DNA of 64,000 nucleotides from an uncultured Granulosicoccaceae bacterium (lineage in GTDB: Bacteria > Pseudomonadota > Gammaproteobacteria > Granulosicoccales > Granulosicoccaceae). The stretch spans positions 1 to 64,000 of the forward strand of contig CALAJN010000016.1 of assembly GCA_937922675.1 (NCBI GenBank), written 5' to 3'. The position numbers and the translations under genes were made by a program. The notes below the pieces were generated by a model. The model did not search any database and was not told the DNA's origin. It worked only from the letters and a program-made list of their open reading frames with translations. Below are positions 9,462 to 21,465 of this stretch, piece by piece. Within the stretch, counting starts at the first letter, position 1, and the number at the start of each line of letters is the position of its first letter.

Positions 9462-10433
9462 GTGAACAAGGATATCGGCATGACGCAAGCGCTGTTGTTC
9501 CATTGCGCCGGCCCCGAGGGCCCGGCGATGTTCAAGTCGCTGTGCAAGCAGCTCGAACACAAAGCGCCTGACATCGAGCCACGCTTGTGGCCCGAGGTGG
9601 GTAACCCCGACGAGGTGCGATACGCCGCTGTTTGGCTACCACCTGATGGCTTCTTTGAGCCTCTGACAAAGCTTGCAGCCGTGCTTGCGCTGTCTGCGGG
9701 TGTCGAGCGGCTGCTGGACGATCCTCACTTGCCAGCACACCTACCAGTGATACGCCTTGAGGATGCGGGCATGGGTGAACTCATGGCCGAGTACGTCCTG
9801 TACGGCGTGCTTCACGCGCACCGACAATTTCCGCAACTCGTGGCAAATGCCGCTACGGCTCACTGGGGGCGCGATTGCCCAGGCAATGCTGCCAAGGCGT
9901 TTCACATCGGCATCCTCGGGGCCGGTGTGCTGGGCCAACAGGTGGCCATGCGACTAGTGAAAAACGGCTACACACCAACCTGCTGGAGCCGCACAAACCG
10001 ATCGCTGCCTGAAGGCATCGGGCACTGCCACGGAGATGAGGCTTTGCTGGATCTTGCCCGCAACAGCCAGGTGCTGGTGTGTCTGTTGCCGCTGACCACG
10101 GCGACGCGCAACATTCTCGACAAGGAACTGTTCAACGTGATGCCAGCGGGGGGCTTTGTAATCAACGCAGCGCGCGGCGAGCATCTGGTTGACAGGGATC
10201 TGATCGCAGCGATCAGCAGAGGCGCACTTGCAGGCGCTCTGCTGGATGTTTTCCGCGAAGAACCGCTACCTGCAGAACACCCTTTTTGGGCTGAATCACG
10301 GATTATCGTCACGCCTCACATAGCAGCGCCCAGCCAGCCGACGGCAACGGCTGCGCAGGTTGTCGATTCAATCGTAAAGCTTGAGCACGGCCAACAACCC
10401 GGTGGGCTGGTCAATCGCGAACTAGGCTACTGA
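9462..10433 (+). CDS. ghrA: Glyoxylate/hydroxypyruvate reductase A (D-2-hydroxyacid dehydrogenase)
   Basis: It reduces glyoxylate and hydroxypyruvate with NAD(P)H. The 323 residues fit GhrA. The C-terminal half shows the Rossmann motif GAGVLGQQVA, the substrate-binding Arg in NAARGEHLVD, Glu in FREEPLP and the catalytic His in TPHIAAPS. The frame is open from GTG at 9462; an ATG at 9480 is an equally possible start. It converges with lptE and overlaps its end by 12 bases. Confidence 0.88.
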   Translation: MNKDIGMTQALLFHCAGPEGPAMFKSLCKQLEHKAPDIEPRLWPEVGNPDEVRYAAVWLPPDGFFEPLTKLAAVLALSAGVERLLDDPHLPAHLPVIRLEDAGMGELMAEYVLYGVLHAHRQFPQLVANAATAHWGRDCPGNAAKAFHIGILGAGVLGQQVAMRLVKNGYTPTCWSRTNRSLPEGIGHCHGDEALLDLARNSQVLVCLLPLTTATRNILDKELFNVMPAGGFVINAARGEHLVDRDLIAAISRGALAGALLDVFREEPLPAEHPFWAESRIIVTPHIAAPSQPTATAAQVVDSIVKLEHGQQPGGLVNRELGY

Positions 10434-10955
10434 GTCAGCAAGGCTTGCGAGGGTGCGCAGCACAATTTGCGTGACCAGCTCCTCGCGCAGTTCCTCGCGC
10501 AGGGTACGTGCCTCGTTTTCCTTGCCGAGGACCTCGGTTTCATCGTAGGTGTATTCACGCGTGACCCGAACAACGTTGGCCTGACGCTCTGCATCCTCCT
10601 CGAACACCTGTCCGGAGGCCGCACGTTGTACCACGAGCGCGACCGCATGGCTCAGTTCAAACTCACTGACCCGCCCCGAACTCTGTACAGACACGATTCG
10701 CTCGGCCACCTGCTCGTCCGTCACTCGCAACAGCACATCGGCAACATCCCGGTTACTCGCCAGCTCAAAATCCCTGCGCACCAGCGCATCGCGCAATGGG
10801 GTGGCGATGCTCACATCACGATCAGCATCGACATACACCCGCCCCACGTCGCCGATGGTCATCTGGCTACCACGCAGGCGGAACCCGCAGCCCGCCACGG
10901 CTGTTGTGGCAACGATCAGCAGCGAGCCGTTGAAGTGTCGTCGAGAAACTGCCAT
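10422..10955 (-). CDS. lptE: LPS-assembly lipoprotein LptE
   Basis: The outer-membrane lipoprotein that plugs the LptD barrel during lipopolysaccharide export. Residues 1-23 form a lipoprotein signal ending VAGC, followed by the family hallmark GFRLRG. The 177-aa length is usual, and a charged C-terminal helix (LREELREELVTQ) fits LptE. In most gammaproteobacteria lptE follows leuS directly; here leuS ends 3.9 kb away on the same strand, with four genes between them. Confidence 0.88.
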   Translation of the reverse strand: MAVSRRHFNGSLLIVATTAVAGCGFRLRGSQMTIGDVGRVYVDADRDVSIATPLRDALVRRDFELASNRDVADVLLRVTDEQVAERIVSVQSSGRVSEFELSHAVALVVQRAASGQVFEEDAERQANVVRVTREYTYDETEVLGKENEARTLREELREELVTQIVLRTLASLADSVA

Positions 10956-11028
10956 CCAAAACCTGTTTGGGCAAAGCGTGTCCCGTAGTGTAGCGCCTGC
11001 GCCCAGCGAGGCCCGCTACACTGAAGCA

Positions 11029-11559
11029 ATGCACCGCCTCGTGATGAATCGATCAATCTATACCGACTTCGTCGAGACTGAAGTTCCCTCGGCCCGTCGA
11101 ACCCTCTGGATTGTGACCGCTGATATCAAGGACCTGCATGTCGAGTCAGAGGGGCGATTCAGACCCTTTCTGGATGTGCTCGATGCACTGGTGCGCAAGG
11201 GCGTTGCCGTACGGCTAATCCATGCCAGGGAACCTGGACCCCGTTTTCGTGAAGATTTTGATCGATGCAGCGCCTTGGTAAACAGTGATTTGTTCGAACG
11301 CATTTTGTGCCCACGTGTCCATACCAAGGCCATTGTTGTCGATGACCGGCTGGCTTTCGTCGGCTCTGCAAATCTCACAGGTGCAGGTCTTGGCGCCAAG
11401 CACGCAGACAAACGAAACTTTGAAGCAGGCTTTATCTTCGACGATCGCCAGCATATCGATGAACTTGTGAGCTGGATCGATTCTCTATACCTTGGTAACT
11501 GGTGCCACAGTTGCCGACGACGACAATACTGCCCTGACCCGATTGCAGACGATGTCTGA
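11029..11559 (+). CDS. Phospholipase D-like domain protein
   Basis: A 176-aa cytoplasmic protein with a single PLD catalytic motif (HTKAIVVDDRLAFVGS, H-x-K-x4-D) and the following N in SANLTG. Single-motif members usually dimerise and are often nucleases. The C-terminus has a Cys cluster (CHSCRRRQYC) that could bind zinc. I chose ATG at 11029; the frame is open further upstream, where it only overlaps lptE antisense. The stop overlaps the start of the RNase II-like gene by 8 bases, so the two are probably translated together, which hints at a shared nucleic-acid role. Confidence 0.82.
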   Translation: MHRLVMNRSIYTDFVETEVPSARRTLWIVTADIKDLHVESEGRFRPFLDVLDALVRKGVAVRLIHAREPGPRFREDFDRCSALVNSDLFERILCPRVHTKAIVVDDRLAFVGSANLTGAGLGAKHADKRNFEAGFIFDDRQHIDELVSWIDSLYLGNWCHSCRRRQYCPDPIADDV

Positions 11560-13225
11560 ACACAACGCCCGCGAGCTGATCACCCGGTTTCTTGAATCAA
11601 GCGGCATACCGCTTGAGCACAGTGTCGAGGCAGAACGGGAAGCAGCAGACTGGCTTGAGGCCCCCGGCATTGATGACCCCGCCTTGGCAGACCTTCTGCA
11701 CGTGCCCTTCGTAACGGTGGACAATGACACGTCGCGAGACCTTGATCAGGCACTGCATGTCTCCTCCGAGAGCACGGGCTGGCGGATCCAGTACGCCCTG
11801 GCTGACGCGGCTTATTACATTCGCCCCGGGAGCGCTCTGTGGCAAAAGGCGCTTGAGCGCGGAGCGAGCCTGTATGCACCGGATCGTGCCTTGGCCATGC
11901 TGCCACTCGCCTTGTCAGAGGATTTGGTATCGCTCAACCCGGGAGTTACGCGACGCGCATTCGTTATTGATATGGCCGTTGGCACTGACGGCACTATCAC
12001 GCGTAGTTTTTTCGCGCGGGCTCGTGTTCGCAGTCGACTTCAATTGACCTATGCCGGTGTGCAGCGTGTCGTTGACGGGGAAGCCGAACTTGAAGAAGCC
12101 CGGGCACCCAATCCAGAGTCAATGGCAGCAGATTTTGACGAACACTCAGCGGTTCTTGATTCGCTTGGACACTTGAAAAGCGTGGGCCTTGCACTTGAAG
12201 GTGCGCAGCGCCGACGCGGTGTTACACCCTTTGATCGCACAGAGAGCGAGATACGTGTGCAAGGGGATCCCCCTGTTTTCGACATCGAGCCAAGAGAACG
12301 CCTTGGCAGTGAGCGCTGGAACGAACAACTCAGCCTTGCCTGCAATATGCAAGGCGCTGCGCTGCTGGTTGCCCTCGAGTCCGATGATCCATCACTTGAA
12401 CCTGTGTTTCGAGTTCACGATGCGCCGGGCACTAGTCGTTTGCACGATCTTGAAAACAGTCTCCTGGCCCTGAACGAGCACTTGTCCTTGCAAGGCGACT
12501 GGAGAAGAGATCGTAAAGCCGAGCCTTCCATTGCCGCCTGGTTCAGCGCACTACCCAAGGGCGCCCCCAGGCTGAAGCGAGCGATTCAAAGGCAGATTCT
12601 GCGCACACAGAATGCTTCCTCCTATGAAGGCTCGGCGGGCCGGCATCACGCACTCGCCGCTGATAGCTACGCACGTTTTTCCTCTCCCATGCGAGAGATC
12701 GTGGGCATTCATACTCACTTGGTAGCAGTCGACGCACTGGGGCTGCAATCGTCTGAAGCTGCTCGCTCAGTGGAACTTCGTGACGCGGTTATCCAGGCAG
12801 CGGAAGATTCCAAAGCGCGGCAGAAGACTCTGGATCGTGCCATTTTGTTTGAAGTGATTGCCGACTTGTTTGAAGGTGACTTAGCCGCGACAGACACTCC
12901 TTGGCGAGCAGGGACCTTGTTAGGTATCGACAAGCACAAGCTACACATCGGTCTGGACAGGATGGCACTGGATATCAAGATCTACCGAGACGATCTTGAA
13001 GCCGTGACCGGAGCTAGCTGGATGTTCGATAGTGTTACCGCCACCTCGGATGACGAGGTTCTCGATTCATTCGTACTGGGCGATGGGGTGCGCATTCAGG
13101 CTTTGCACTTCGACGCTGAACGGCGGCGATTTGTGTTCAAGCTCAAAACACTCGGCAATCGGCCCAACCTTGGCGAAAAACGCCGAAAGCGCAACCGGAA
13201 CACCAGAAAACGCGCGCACAAGTAG
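11552..13225 (+). CDS. RNase II/RNB-family exoribonuclease-like protein
   Basis: An RNB catalytic domain occupies most of the protein (about 557 aa from ATG 11552; TTG at 11492 is a weaker alternative). The magnesium-binding signature reads VDNDTSRDLDQAL: the three aspartates matching D201, D207 and D209 of E. coli RNase II are present, but the fourth (D210) is Gln. Later RNB motifs are visible (RVHDAPG, then YARFSSPMRE). The C-terminus is very basic and could bind RNA. There is no obvious N-terminal cold-shock pair, so it is a short family member. Activity on RNA is inferred. Confidence 0.88.
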   Translation: MSEHNARELITRFLESSGIPLEHSVEAEREAADWLEAPGIDDPALADLLHVPFVTVDNDTSRDLDQALHVSSESTGWRIQYALADAAYYIRPGSALWQKALERGASLYAPDRALAMLPLALSEDLVSLNPGVTRRAFVIDMAVGTDGTITRSFFARARVRSRLQLTYAGVQRVVDGEAELEEARAPNPESMAADFDEHSAVLDSLGHLKSVGLALEGAQRRRGVTPFDRTESEIRVQGDPPVFDIEPRERLGSERWNEQLSLACNMQGAALLVALESDDPSLEPVFRVHDAPGTSRLHDLENSLLALNEHLSLQGDWRRDRKAEPSIAAWFSALPKGAPRLKRAIQRQILRTQNASSYEGSAGRHHALAADSYARFSSPMREIVGIHTHLVAVDALGLQSSEAARSVELRDAVIQAAEDSKARQKTLDRAILFEVIADLFEGDLAATDTPWRAGTLLGIDKHKLHIGLDRMALDIKIYRDDLEAVTGASWMFDSVTATSDDEVLDSFVLGDGVRIQALHFDAERRRFVFKLKTLGNRPNLGEKRRKRNRNTRKRAHK

Positions 13226-13230
13226 CGTCA

Positions 13231-14163
13231 TCAAGTGCGGGCGACACGCTCGGCAAGGCTGATTCCGCCGATAACAAACACAAGGCCCAAGGCGTGATAC
13301 CAGGCGAAGGATTCGCCCAGTAACAGCACAGCGAGGGCCGAGCCGAAAATCGGTACCAGGTTCAGGAACACGCCGGCCCGATTGCTACCGATCAGTTCAA
13401 CGCCGCGAAGCCACGCGAGTTGACTGATCATGGTCGGGAAAACCACGATATAGGCCAACACCAGCCAAGCCGAAAAAGACGTCGTCACTTGCGGGCTGTG
13501 CATCTGTTCCCATGCCGTGAAAGGAATAGTGGTGATAAAGGCAGACAGGCCAATCACCGTCAAAAAGCTCAGCCAGTGGATGGGCGGGCGCCATCGAAGT
13601 GCAATCGTATAACCAGCATAAAAGGCGCTGGCCAACAACATCCACACATCGCCGATCACAAGATCGCCTTCGAGCAAGCTCAGTGGACGGCCAGAAGTTG
13701 TCACCAGAACAACGCCCAGTATCGAGATCAAAAGCCCAACAACTTGCAGAGCTACCGTTCGCTGGCGAAAAAGCACGAAGTTGGTGAGCATGATGATACA
13801 GGGTGCCACCGACTGAATGATGCTGACGTTGATCGCGGTCGTAGTTTGAAGGGCGAGGTACATCAGCATATTGAAAACTGCCATACCCAAAGCGCCAAGC
13901 AAGAACAGAAAGGGCAGGTTCTGGCGTATCACCGCCCAATCCTGCCGAACGATTCTCCAACCAAAAACGAAGAGAATAACGACAGCAAAACCCCAGCGCA
14001 GGCTGGTCAGTACAAAGGGCCCCCAATCGCTGGTAGACATCTTGCCGGCCACGGCATTGCCGCCCCAGAGCAAGGGTGCGATAACCAGAAAAACATAGGC
14101 ATTGCCCTGAGACGACGGGCCGTCGGCTAGCGCGCCCTGGGCTTGCGTTTTTTCAGCCTTCAA
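13231..14163 (-). CDS. EamA/DMT-family transporter
   Basis: An inner-membrane protein with ten hydrophobic segments in two EamA repeats (GNAYVFLVIAPLLWGGNAVA opens the first). I place the start at TTG 14163, which overlaps the stop of the LysE gene as TTGA; the frame is open to 14262, but the upstream residues are not family-like. About 310 aa. Pairing with a LysE exporter suggests both are metabolite exporters made from one transcript. Confidence 0.87.
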   Translation of the reverse strand: MKAEKTQAQGALADGPSSQGNAYVFLVIAPLLWGGNAVAGKMSTSDWGPFVLTSLRWGFAVVILFVFGWRIVRQDWAVIRQNLPFLFLLGALGMAVFNMLMYLALQTTTAINVSIIQSVAPCIIMLTNFVLFRQRTVALQVVGLLISILGVVLVTTSGRPLSLLEGDLVIGDVWMLLASAFYAGYTIALRWRPPIHWLSFLTVIGLSAFITTIPFTAWEQMHSPQVTTSFSAWLVLAYIVVFPTMISQLAWLRGVELIGSNRAGVFLNLVPIFGSALAVLLLGESFAWYHALGLVFVIGGISLAERVART

Positions 14164-14801
14164 GACTTTGACGTACCTGACACGGCCAGCCACAGCCCAC
14201 CACTTACGAGGGACAAGGCAGCGGCGCGCTCTGTCAGTCGTACACGAGATTGCGTCAGCCAACGCCCTGCTCTTCCTGCAGCAAGTGCGTAGAGGCCATC
14301 GAACACGGCACCTATGAGCATGAACACCAGACCGAGCAGCAATAGTTGCGGCACCGCCGGTCGAGCGATATCAACGAACTGTGGAAGAAACGCACCGAAC
14401 AACACCAGTGCCTTGGGATTCGCCCAGATGACAAGAAAGCCTTGTTTGATAAAAGCGACATCACTGCCCGGTCGTCCCACACCCACGCTCGAGTCTTGCT
14501 GCAGACTTGCCCCGTTGGCGCGCCACAGCTTGACACCCAGGCAGATCAGGTATGCAGCACCCAACAACCGGACCAGCTCAAAGACCGGGCCCATCTGCTC
14601 CATCAGGTTGCCAAATCCGACAGCGAGTAACAACAGCATGGAGGCAAGCCCCAGCTGCGTACCAACCACGTTCATGAGCCCTGCCCGTGCTCCCCCGCTC
14701 AGACTGTTTGCGACGATAACTGTCACAGTAGGACCAGGAACGATGACGATCGCAGCGGAGGCAAGCGCAAACAACAGCAGCGCATCGATGTTGACAGGCA
14801 C
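14160..14801 (-). CDS. LysE/RhtB-family translocator
   Basis: A 213-aa membrane exporter with six hydrophobic segments. The N-terminus (LFALASAAIVIVPGPTVTVI) carries the PGP motif typical of LysE/RhtB amino-acid exporters. It lies six bases behind leuS on the same strand and is coupled to the DMT transporter behind it. The substrate is probably an amino acid, by family. Confidence 0.9.
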   Translation of the reverse strand: MPVNIDALLLFALASAAIVIVPGPTVTVIVANSLSGGARAGLMNVVGTQLGLASMLLLLAVGFGNLMEQMGPVFELVRLLGAAYLICLGVKLWRANGASLQQDSSVGVGRPGSDVAFIKQGFLVIWANPKALVLFGAFLPQFVDIARPAVPQLLLLGLVFMLIGAVFDGLYALAAGRAGRWLTQSRVRLTERAAALSLVSGGLWLAVSGTSKS

Positions 14802-14807
14802 CTGACG

Positions 14808-17426
14808 TTAGTTGGCCACGATATTGACCAGACGCCCAGGCACGACGATGACCTTGCGCACCGTCGCATCGCCAATGTGGCGTTTGACCGACTCGTCCTG
14901 CATGGCTGCCTGTTCGCAGTCCTCCCTCGACGCATCACTCGCCACTGAAATCTCTGCGCGGCGCTTGCCATTGACCTGCACAACCAACGTTATCGAGTCG
15001 CGTACCAATGCGTCCTCATCCACCTCTGGCCAGGCTTCATTCATCAGTGCCGTCGTGTAGCCAAGTTTCTCCCACAGGACGTGAGTGACGTGCGGTACAT
15101 AGGGTTGTAACAAGCGCACCAGTGCACTGGCTGCCTCATGCGCGACTGCACGCCCATGCTCGCCCTTGGGCGTGAATCGCGACAGCTCGTTGAAGAGCTC
15201 CATCATCGATGCGATAGCTGTGTTGAAGGTCATACGACGCTCGATGTCATCGGTGACCTTGCCGATGGTCTCGTGCGTCTTGCGCCGCAGATCTCGCTCG
15301 GCATCGTCAAGCGCCTCCTGTTCAACGTCTGCGTCTACCGCATCCAGCTCCTCAATCTCTCGCCATACGCGCTTGAGAAATCGGTGCATACCATCAACAC
15401 CGCCCTCCTTCCATTCCAGCGACTGGTGCGGAGGAGAATCCGACATGGAAAATAGGCGTACCGTATCTGCACCATAGCGACTGATCATGGCTAGAGGATC
15501 AACGCCATTACTCTTGGACTTGGACATCTTTTCAATGCGCCCGACCTTTACGGGATTGCCGTCGGCTTTCAAGGTCGCACCACTGATACGCCCTTTGTCG
15601 TCTCGCTCAAGCTCGAGCTCGTCCCGCGTGAAGTACTCAGGCTTACCGTCATCGTCACGATAAAACGTTTCCGCAATGACCATGCCCTGGGTGAGTAGCC
15701 GTGTGAACGGTTCATCGGATGTCACCACACCTACATCGCGCATCAGTTTGTGAAAGAAGCGCGCATACAGGAGATGTAATACGGCGTGCTCTATGCCGCC
15801 AATGTACTGATCTACCGGCAACCAGTAGTTGGCGCGCTCATCGAGCATGGCATCAGCGTCGGGGCTGCAATAACGTGCGTAGTACCAGCTGGACTCAAAG
15901 AAGGTGTCGAAGGTATCGGTTTCACGGGTGCCAGGCTTGCCGCTCCCGGGTACGGTGGTTTCATAAAAACCGGGGTCCGATTTGATCGGCGAATTGACAC
16001 CTGAGAAGGCCACATCTTCGGGCAACTTGACCGGAAGATCACTCTCCGGGACCGCATGTGGAGTGCCCTCCTCGTCGTAGATGATAGGGATCGGGCAGCC
16101 CCAGTAGCGTTGCCTTGAAACGCCCCAGTCCCTGAGCCGGTAGTTGACCTTTTTGGATCCATTGGCTGTGCTGACCAGATGCTCAGCTGTTTTTTCAAAG
16201 GCCTCCTCAAATCCGAGACCATCAAAGACACCGGAATTGATCGTGACTGTGTCCTGTTTGTCGAGAAATGCACTTTCGGATAGGTCCACAGGCTTGCTGG
16301 TGGACTGAATCACCTGCCGGATCGGCAGACCAAACTTGCTGGCAAATTCATAATCCCGTTGGTCGTGGCCGGGCACTGCCATAACTGCCCCCGTGCCATA
16401 ACCCATCAACACGAAGTTGGCACACCAGACCGGCAGGCGTTCCTGTGTCACCGGGTTCAGTACCTCGTAGCCAAGAGGCACACCGCGCTTTTCCAGCGTA
16501 TCCAGCGCCGCTTCTGTCGTGCCGGCATCCGCGCAGCTCTTGATGAAGGCAGCAACCTCAGGGCTGTACTTGGCTGCCGCCCGCGCAATCGGGTGCTCTG
16601 CCGCTACTGCCATGTAAGTGACTCCCGCTACAGTGTCCGGGCGAGTCGTGTAGACGCGGATGGCATCAGCGACGCCGTCTTCTGTGACATCGGCCGGGGC
16701 ATTGCCGCGCCCCACTAATTGGAAGTCGAATTCCACGCCCTCGGACCGACCAATCCAGTTGCGCTGCATGGTCTTGACCGCATCGGGCCAACCTTCGAGC
16801 CGGTCAAGCTCCTCGAGTAGCTCGTCGGCATAGTCGGTGATCTTCAGAAACCACTGCGGGATCTCACGCCGCTCGACCTTGGCACCCGAACGCCAGCCGC
16901 GCCCATCGGCATCGACCTGCTCGTTGGCGAGTACGGTCTGTTCGACCGGATCCCAATTGACCACAGCCATTTTGCGATAGGCAAGCCCCTTCTCGAACAG
17001 CTTGGTAAAAAACCACTGCTCCCAACGGTAGTACTCGGGACGACACGTCGTGACTTCACGAGACCAGTCATAGGCAAATCCCAGACTGGTCAGCTGCTCG
17101 CGCATCTCCTCGATGTTGGCATAGGTCCACTTTGCAGGCGCTGTGTTGTTCTTGATCGCGGCGTTCTCGGCTGGCAGACCAAAAGCATCCCAGCCCATCG
17201 GCTGCAACACGTTGAAGCCCTGCATACGCTTGTAACGCGAGAGCACATCGCCGATGGTGTAATTGCGAACGTGGCCCATGTGCAGGCTGCCTGACGGGTA
17301 CGGCAGCATGCACAAGCAGTAGTACTTCTCGCGTCCGTCCTCTTCCTCGGCGCGAAAAGCATCGTTTTTTTCCCAGACCGACTGGACTTCAGACTCTAGT
17401 GCGCGGAAGTCGTAGGGGGCGGACAT
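14808..17426 (-). CDS. leuS: Leucyl-tRNA synthetase
   Basis: It charges tRNA-Leu. From ATG 17426 (MSAPYDFRALESEVQ) the protein has about 872 aa, normal for bacterial LeuRS. The class I signatures are present: HMGH in SGSLHMGHVRNY and KMSKS in EKMSKSKSNG. The large editing (CP1) domain lies between them, with the T-rich motif (VYTTRPDTVAG). The frame continues to 17486, but those residues are not conserved in the family. The next genes downstream are exporters, not the usual lptE-holA. Confidence 0.97.
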   Translation of the reverse strand: MSAPYDFRALESEVQSVWEKNDAFRAEEEDGREKYYCLCMLPYPSGSLHMGHVRNYTIGDVLSRYKRMQGFNVLQPMGWDAFGLPAENAAIKNNTAPAKWTYANIEEMREQLTSLGFAYDWSREVTTCRPEYYRWEQWFFTKLFEKGLAYRKMAVVNWDPVEQTVLANEQVDADGRGWRSGAKVERREIPQWFLKITDYADELLEELDRLEGWPDAVKTMQRNWIGRSEGVEFDFQLVGRGNAPADVTEDGVADAIRVYTTRPDTVAGVTYMAVAAEHPIARAAAKYSPEVAAFIKSCADAGTTEAALDTLEKRGVPLGYEVLNPVTQERLPVWCANFVLMGYGTGAVMAVPGHDQRDYEFASKFGLPIRQVIQSTSKPVDLSESAFLDKQDTVTINSGVFDGLGFEEAFEKTAEHLVSTANGSKKVNYRLRDWGVSRQRYWGCPIPIIYDEEGTPHAVPESDLPVKLPEDVAFSGVNSPIKSDPGFYETTVPGSGKPGTRETDTFDTFFESSWYYARYCSPDADAMLDERANYWLPVDQYIGGIEHAVLHLLYARFFHKLMRDVGVVTSDEPFTRLLTQGMVIAETFYRDDDGKPEYFTRDELELERDDKGRISGATLKADGNPVKVGRIEKMSKSKSNGVDPLAMISRYGADTVRLFSMSDSPPHQSLEWKEGGVDGMHRFLKRVWREIEELDAVDADVEQEALDDAERDLRRKTHETIGKVTDDIERRMTFNTAIASMMELFNELSRFTPKGEHGRAVAHEAASALVRLLQPYVPHVTHVLWEKLGYTTALMNEAWPEVDEDALVRDSITLVVQVNGKRRAEISVASDASREDCEQAAMQDESVKRHIGDATVRKVIVVPGRLVNIVAN

Positions 17427-17546
17427 GGCAAGCTCGTGTTGCAAGAGTGTGAGCCCTTGATGATACAGGCCGAGTTCGCTTTGCACGCCCCTCTGGTCAA
17501 GTTCAAGGCTTCCTGGGTATATCAGGTAGTACCAGCGGCTCAGCCA

Positions 17547-19093
<1,547 letters not shown>

Positions 19094-19200
19094 GAGTAGG
19101 GCTTCCGTGATTGAAAACTACACCGATGCCGCACACCGTGAGCACCTGTTTGGTGCGCACAATTCTAGCAAAGCCTGCTGCCGGACGGCAGCTCAGTCAT

Positions 19201-20330
<1,130 letters not shown>

Positions 20331-20334
<4 letters not shown>

Positions 20335-21464
20335 TTCATACCCGTGGTGGCAATGCCTGTCGTGATGTACTTTTGCAAAAAACCAAACACCAGTGTGATC
20401 GGGATCAACGAAACGACTGTCATGGCAAGCACGTAGTTATAGGCGGTATCATTCTCACCGCTAAAGGCCGTCAAGCCGATCTGGATGGTGTGTACTGACG
20501 GGTCCGAGATCAGCACGATCAAGGGCCAGAGAAAGTCGTTCCAGCGCCAGATAACCGAGAGGATCGCGAGCACCGCCAGCGCCGGCAGCGACAACGGCAA
20601 CACGATACGCCAGTAGATCTTCCACTCCGAAGCTGCGTCCATGCGAGCGGCTTCGAGCAGTTCATCGGGGATGGTCAACATGTACTGGCGCAACAGAAAC
20701 ACACCGGTCGGCGTGGCGGCCGCCGGAATGATCACGCCCCATAGCGTCCCGGAAAGACCAAAGATCCATACCACAAAGAACAGCGATACCAGGATGATGG
20801 TCGGCGGAATCAACAAGGTTGCGATGATCAGCAACATGAATGTCGTGCGCCCGCGGAAGGTGTACTTGGACAAGGCAAAAGCTGCCATGGAGTTGGTCAG
20901 TAGCGTTATCAACGTTGCAACGACTGTCACGAATACCGAGTTGCCAAGCAGACGCCCGATGTTGAACTGACTGGCACCGCCTCGTTGCAGCAAGGGATCC
21001 AGATAGTTCTCGGTTGCCACGCGTACTTCATCACGCGGCACCAGATCCAGACGCGGTGCTTGCAGAACGGTCTCTACATCATCGGTCGCCACCACATCGG
21101 TGAGTTTTCGAGTGGGTCCGACCTTGACGACTTCGCGGGTGACGCCATCATCGTTGGTCCATTCGTAGAGCAATTTCTCACCGATACCCGGCACTTCCTC
21201 AACGATGTGCGCATAGGGCAAGGCTCGTGTGTCGAAGGTCTCAAGCGCGGTTTCTGGCTTGATGGAACTGAGCACCGTCCAAATGACGGGCCCAAGAATC
21301 ACGAGCAAGCCAAACCCGAGGTAAGCCCAGGCGAGCAAATCGTTCATCCCGACCCGACTTCCGGTTTCCGGGTTACCGCGCGTTCGCGTCAAAAAAGCAA
21401 TGAGCCCGCCTTTTTTTCGCTGCTGATCAACACTGGGGTCAGCTGAAGGTATGGTCGCTGACAT
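20331..21464 (-). CDS. Carbohydrate ABC transporter permease (MalG type)
   Basis: An inner-membrane permease of 377 aa, longer than the usual 270-300. The core has the EAA loop (LLEAARMDAASEWKIYWRIV) and six helices. The extra length is a hydrophilic periplasmic segment of roughly 100 aa between the first and second helix, rich in acidic and basic residues (about residues 70-170). Substrate is unknown but belongs to the same pathway as the three Gfo/Idh/MocA dehydrogenases. Confidence 0.9.
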
Positions 21465-21465
21465 G

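Noticed and set aside
19094-19200. Sigma54-like promoter before amtB (GGCAG ... TTTGC on the minus strand)
   Set aside because: The spacing between the GG and GC elements is 11 rather than the required 10 bases, and a TAGAAT box nearby would fit a sigma70 promoter as well.
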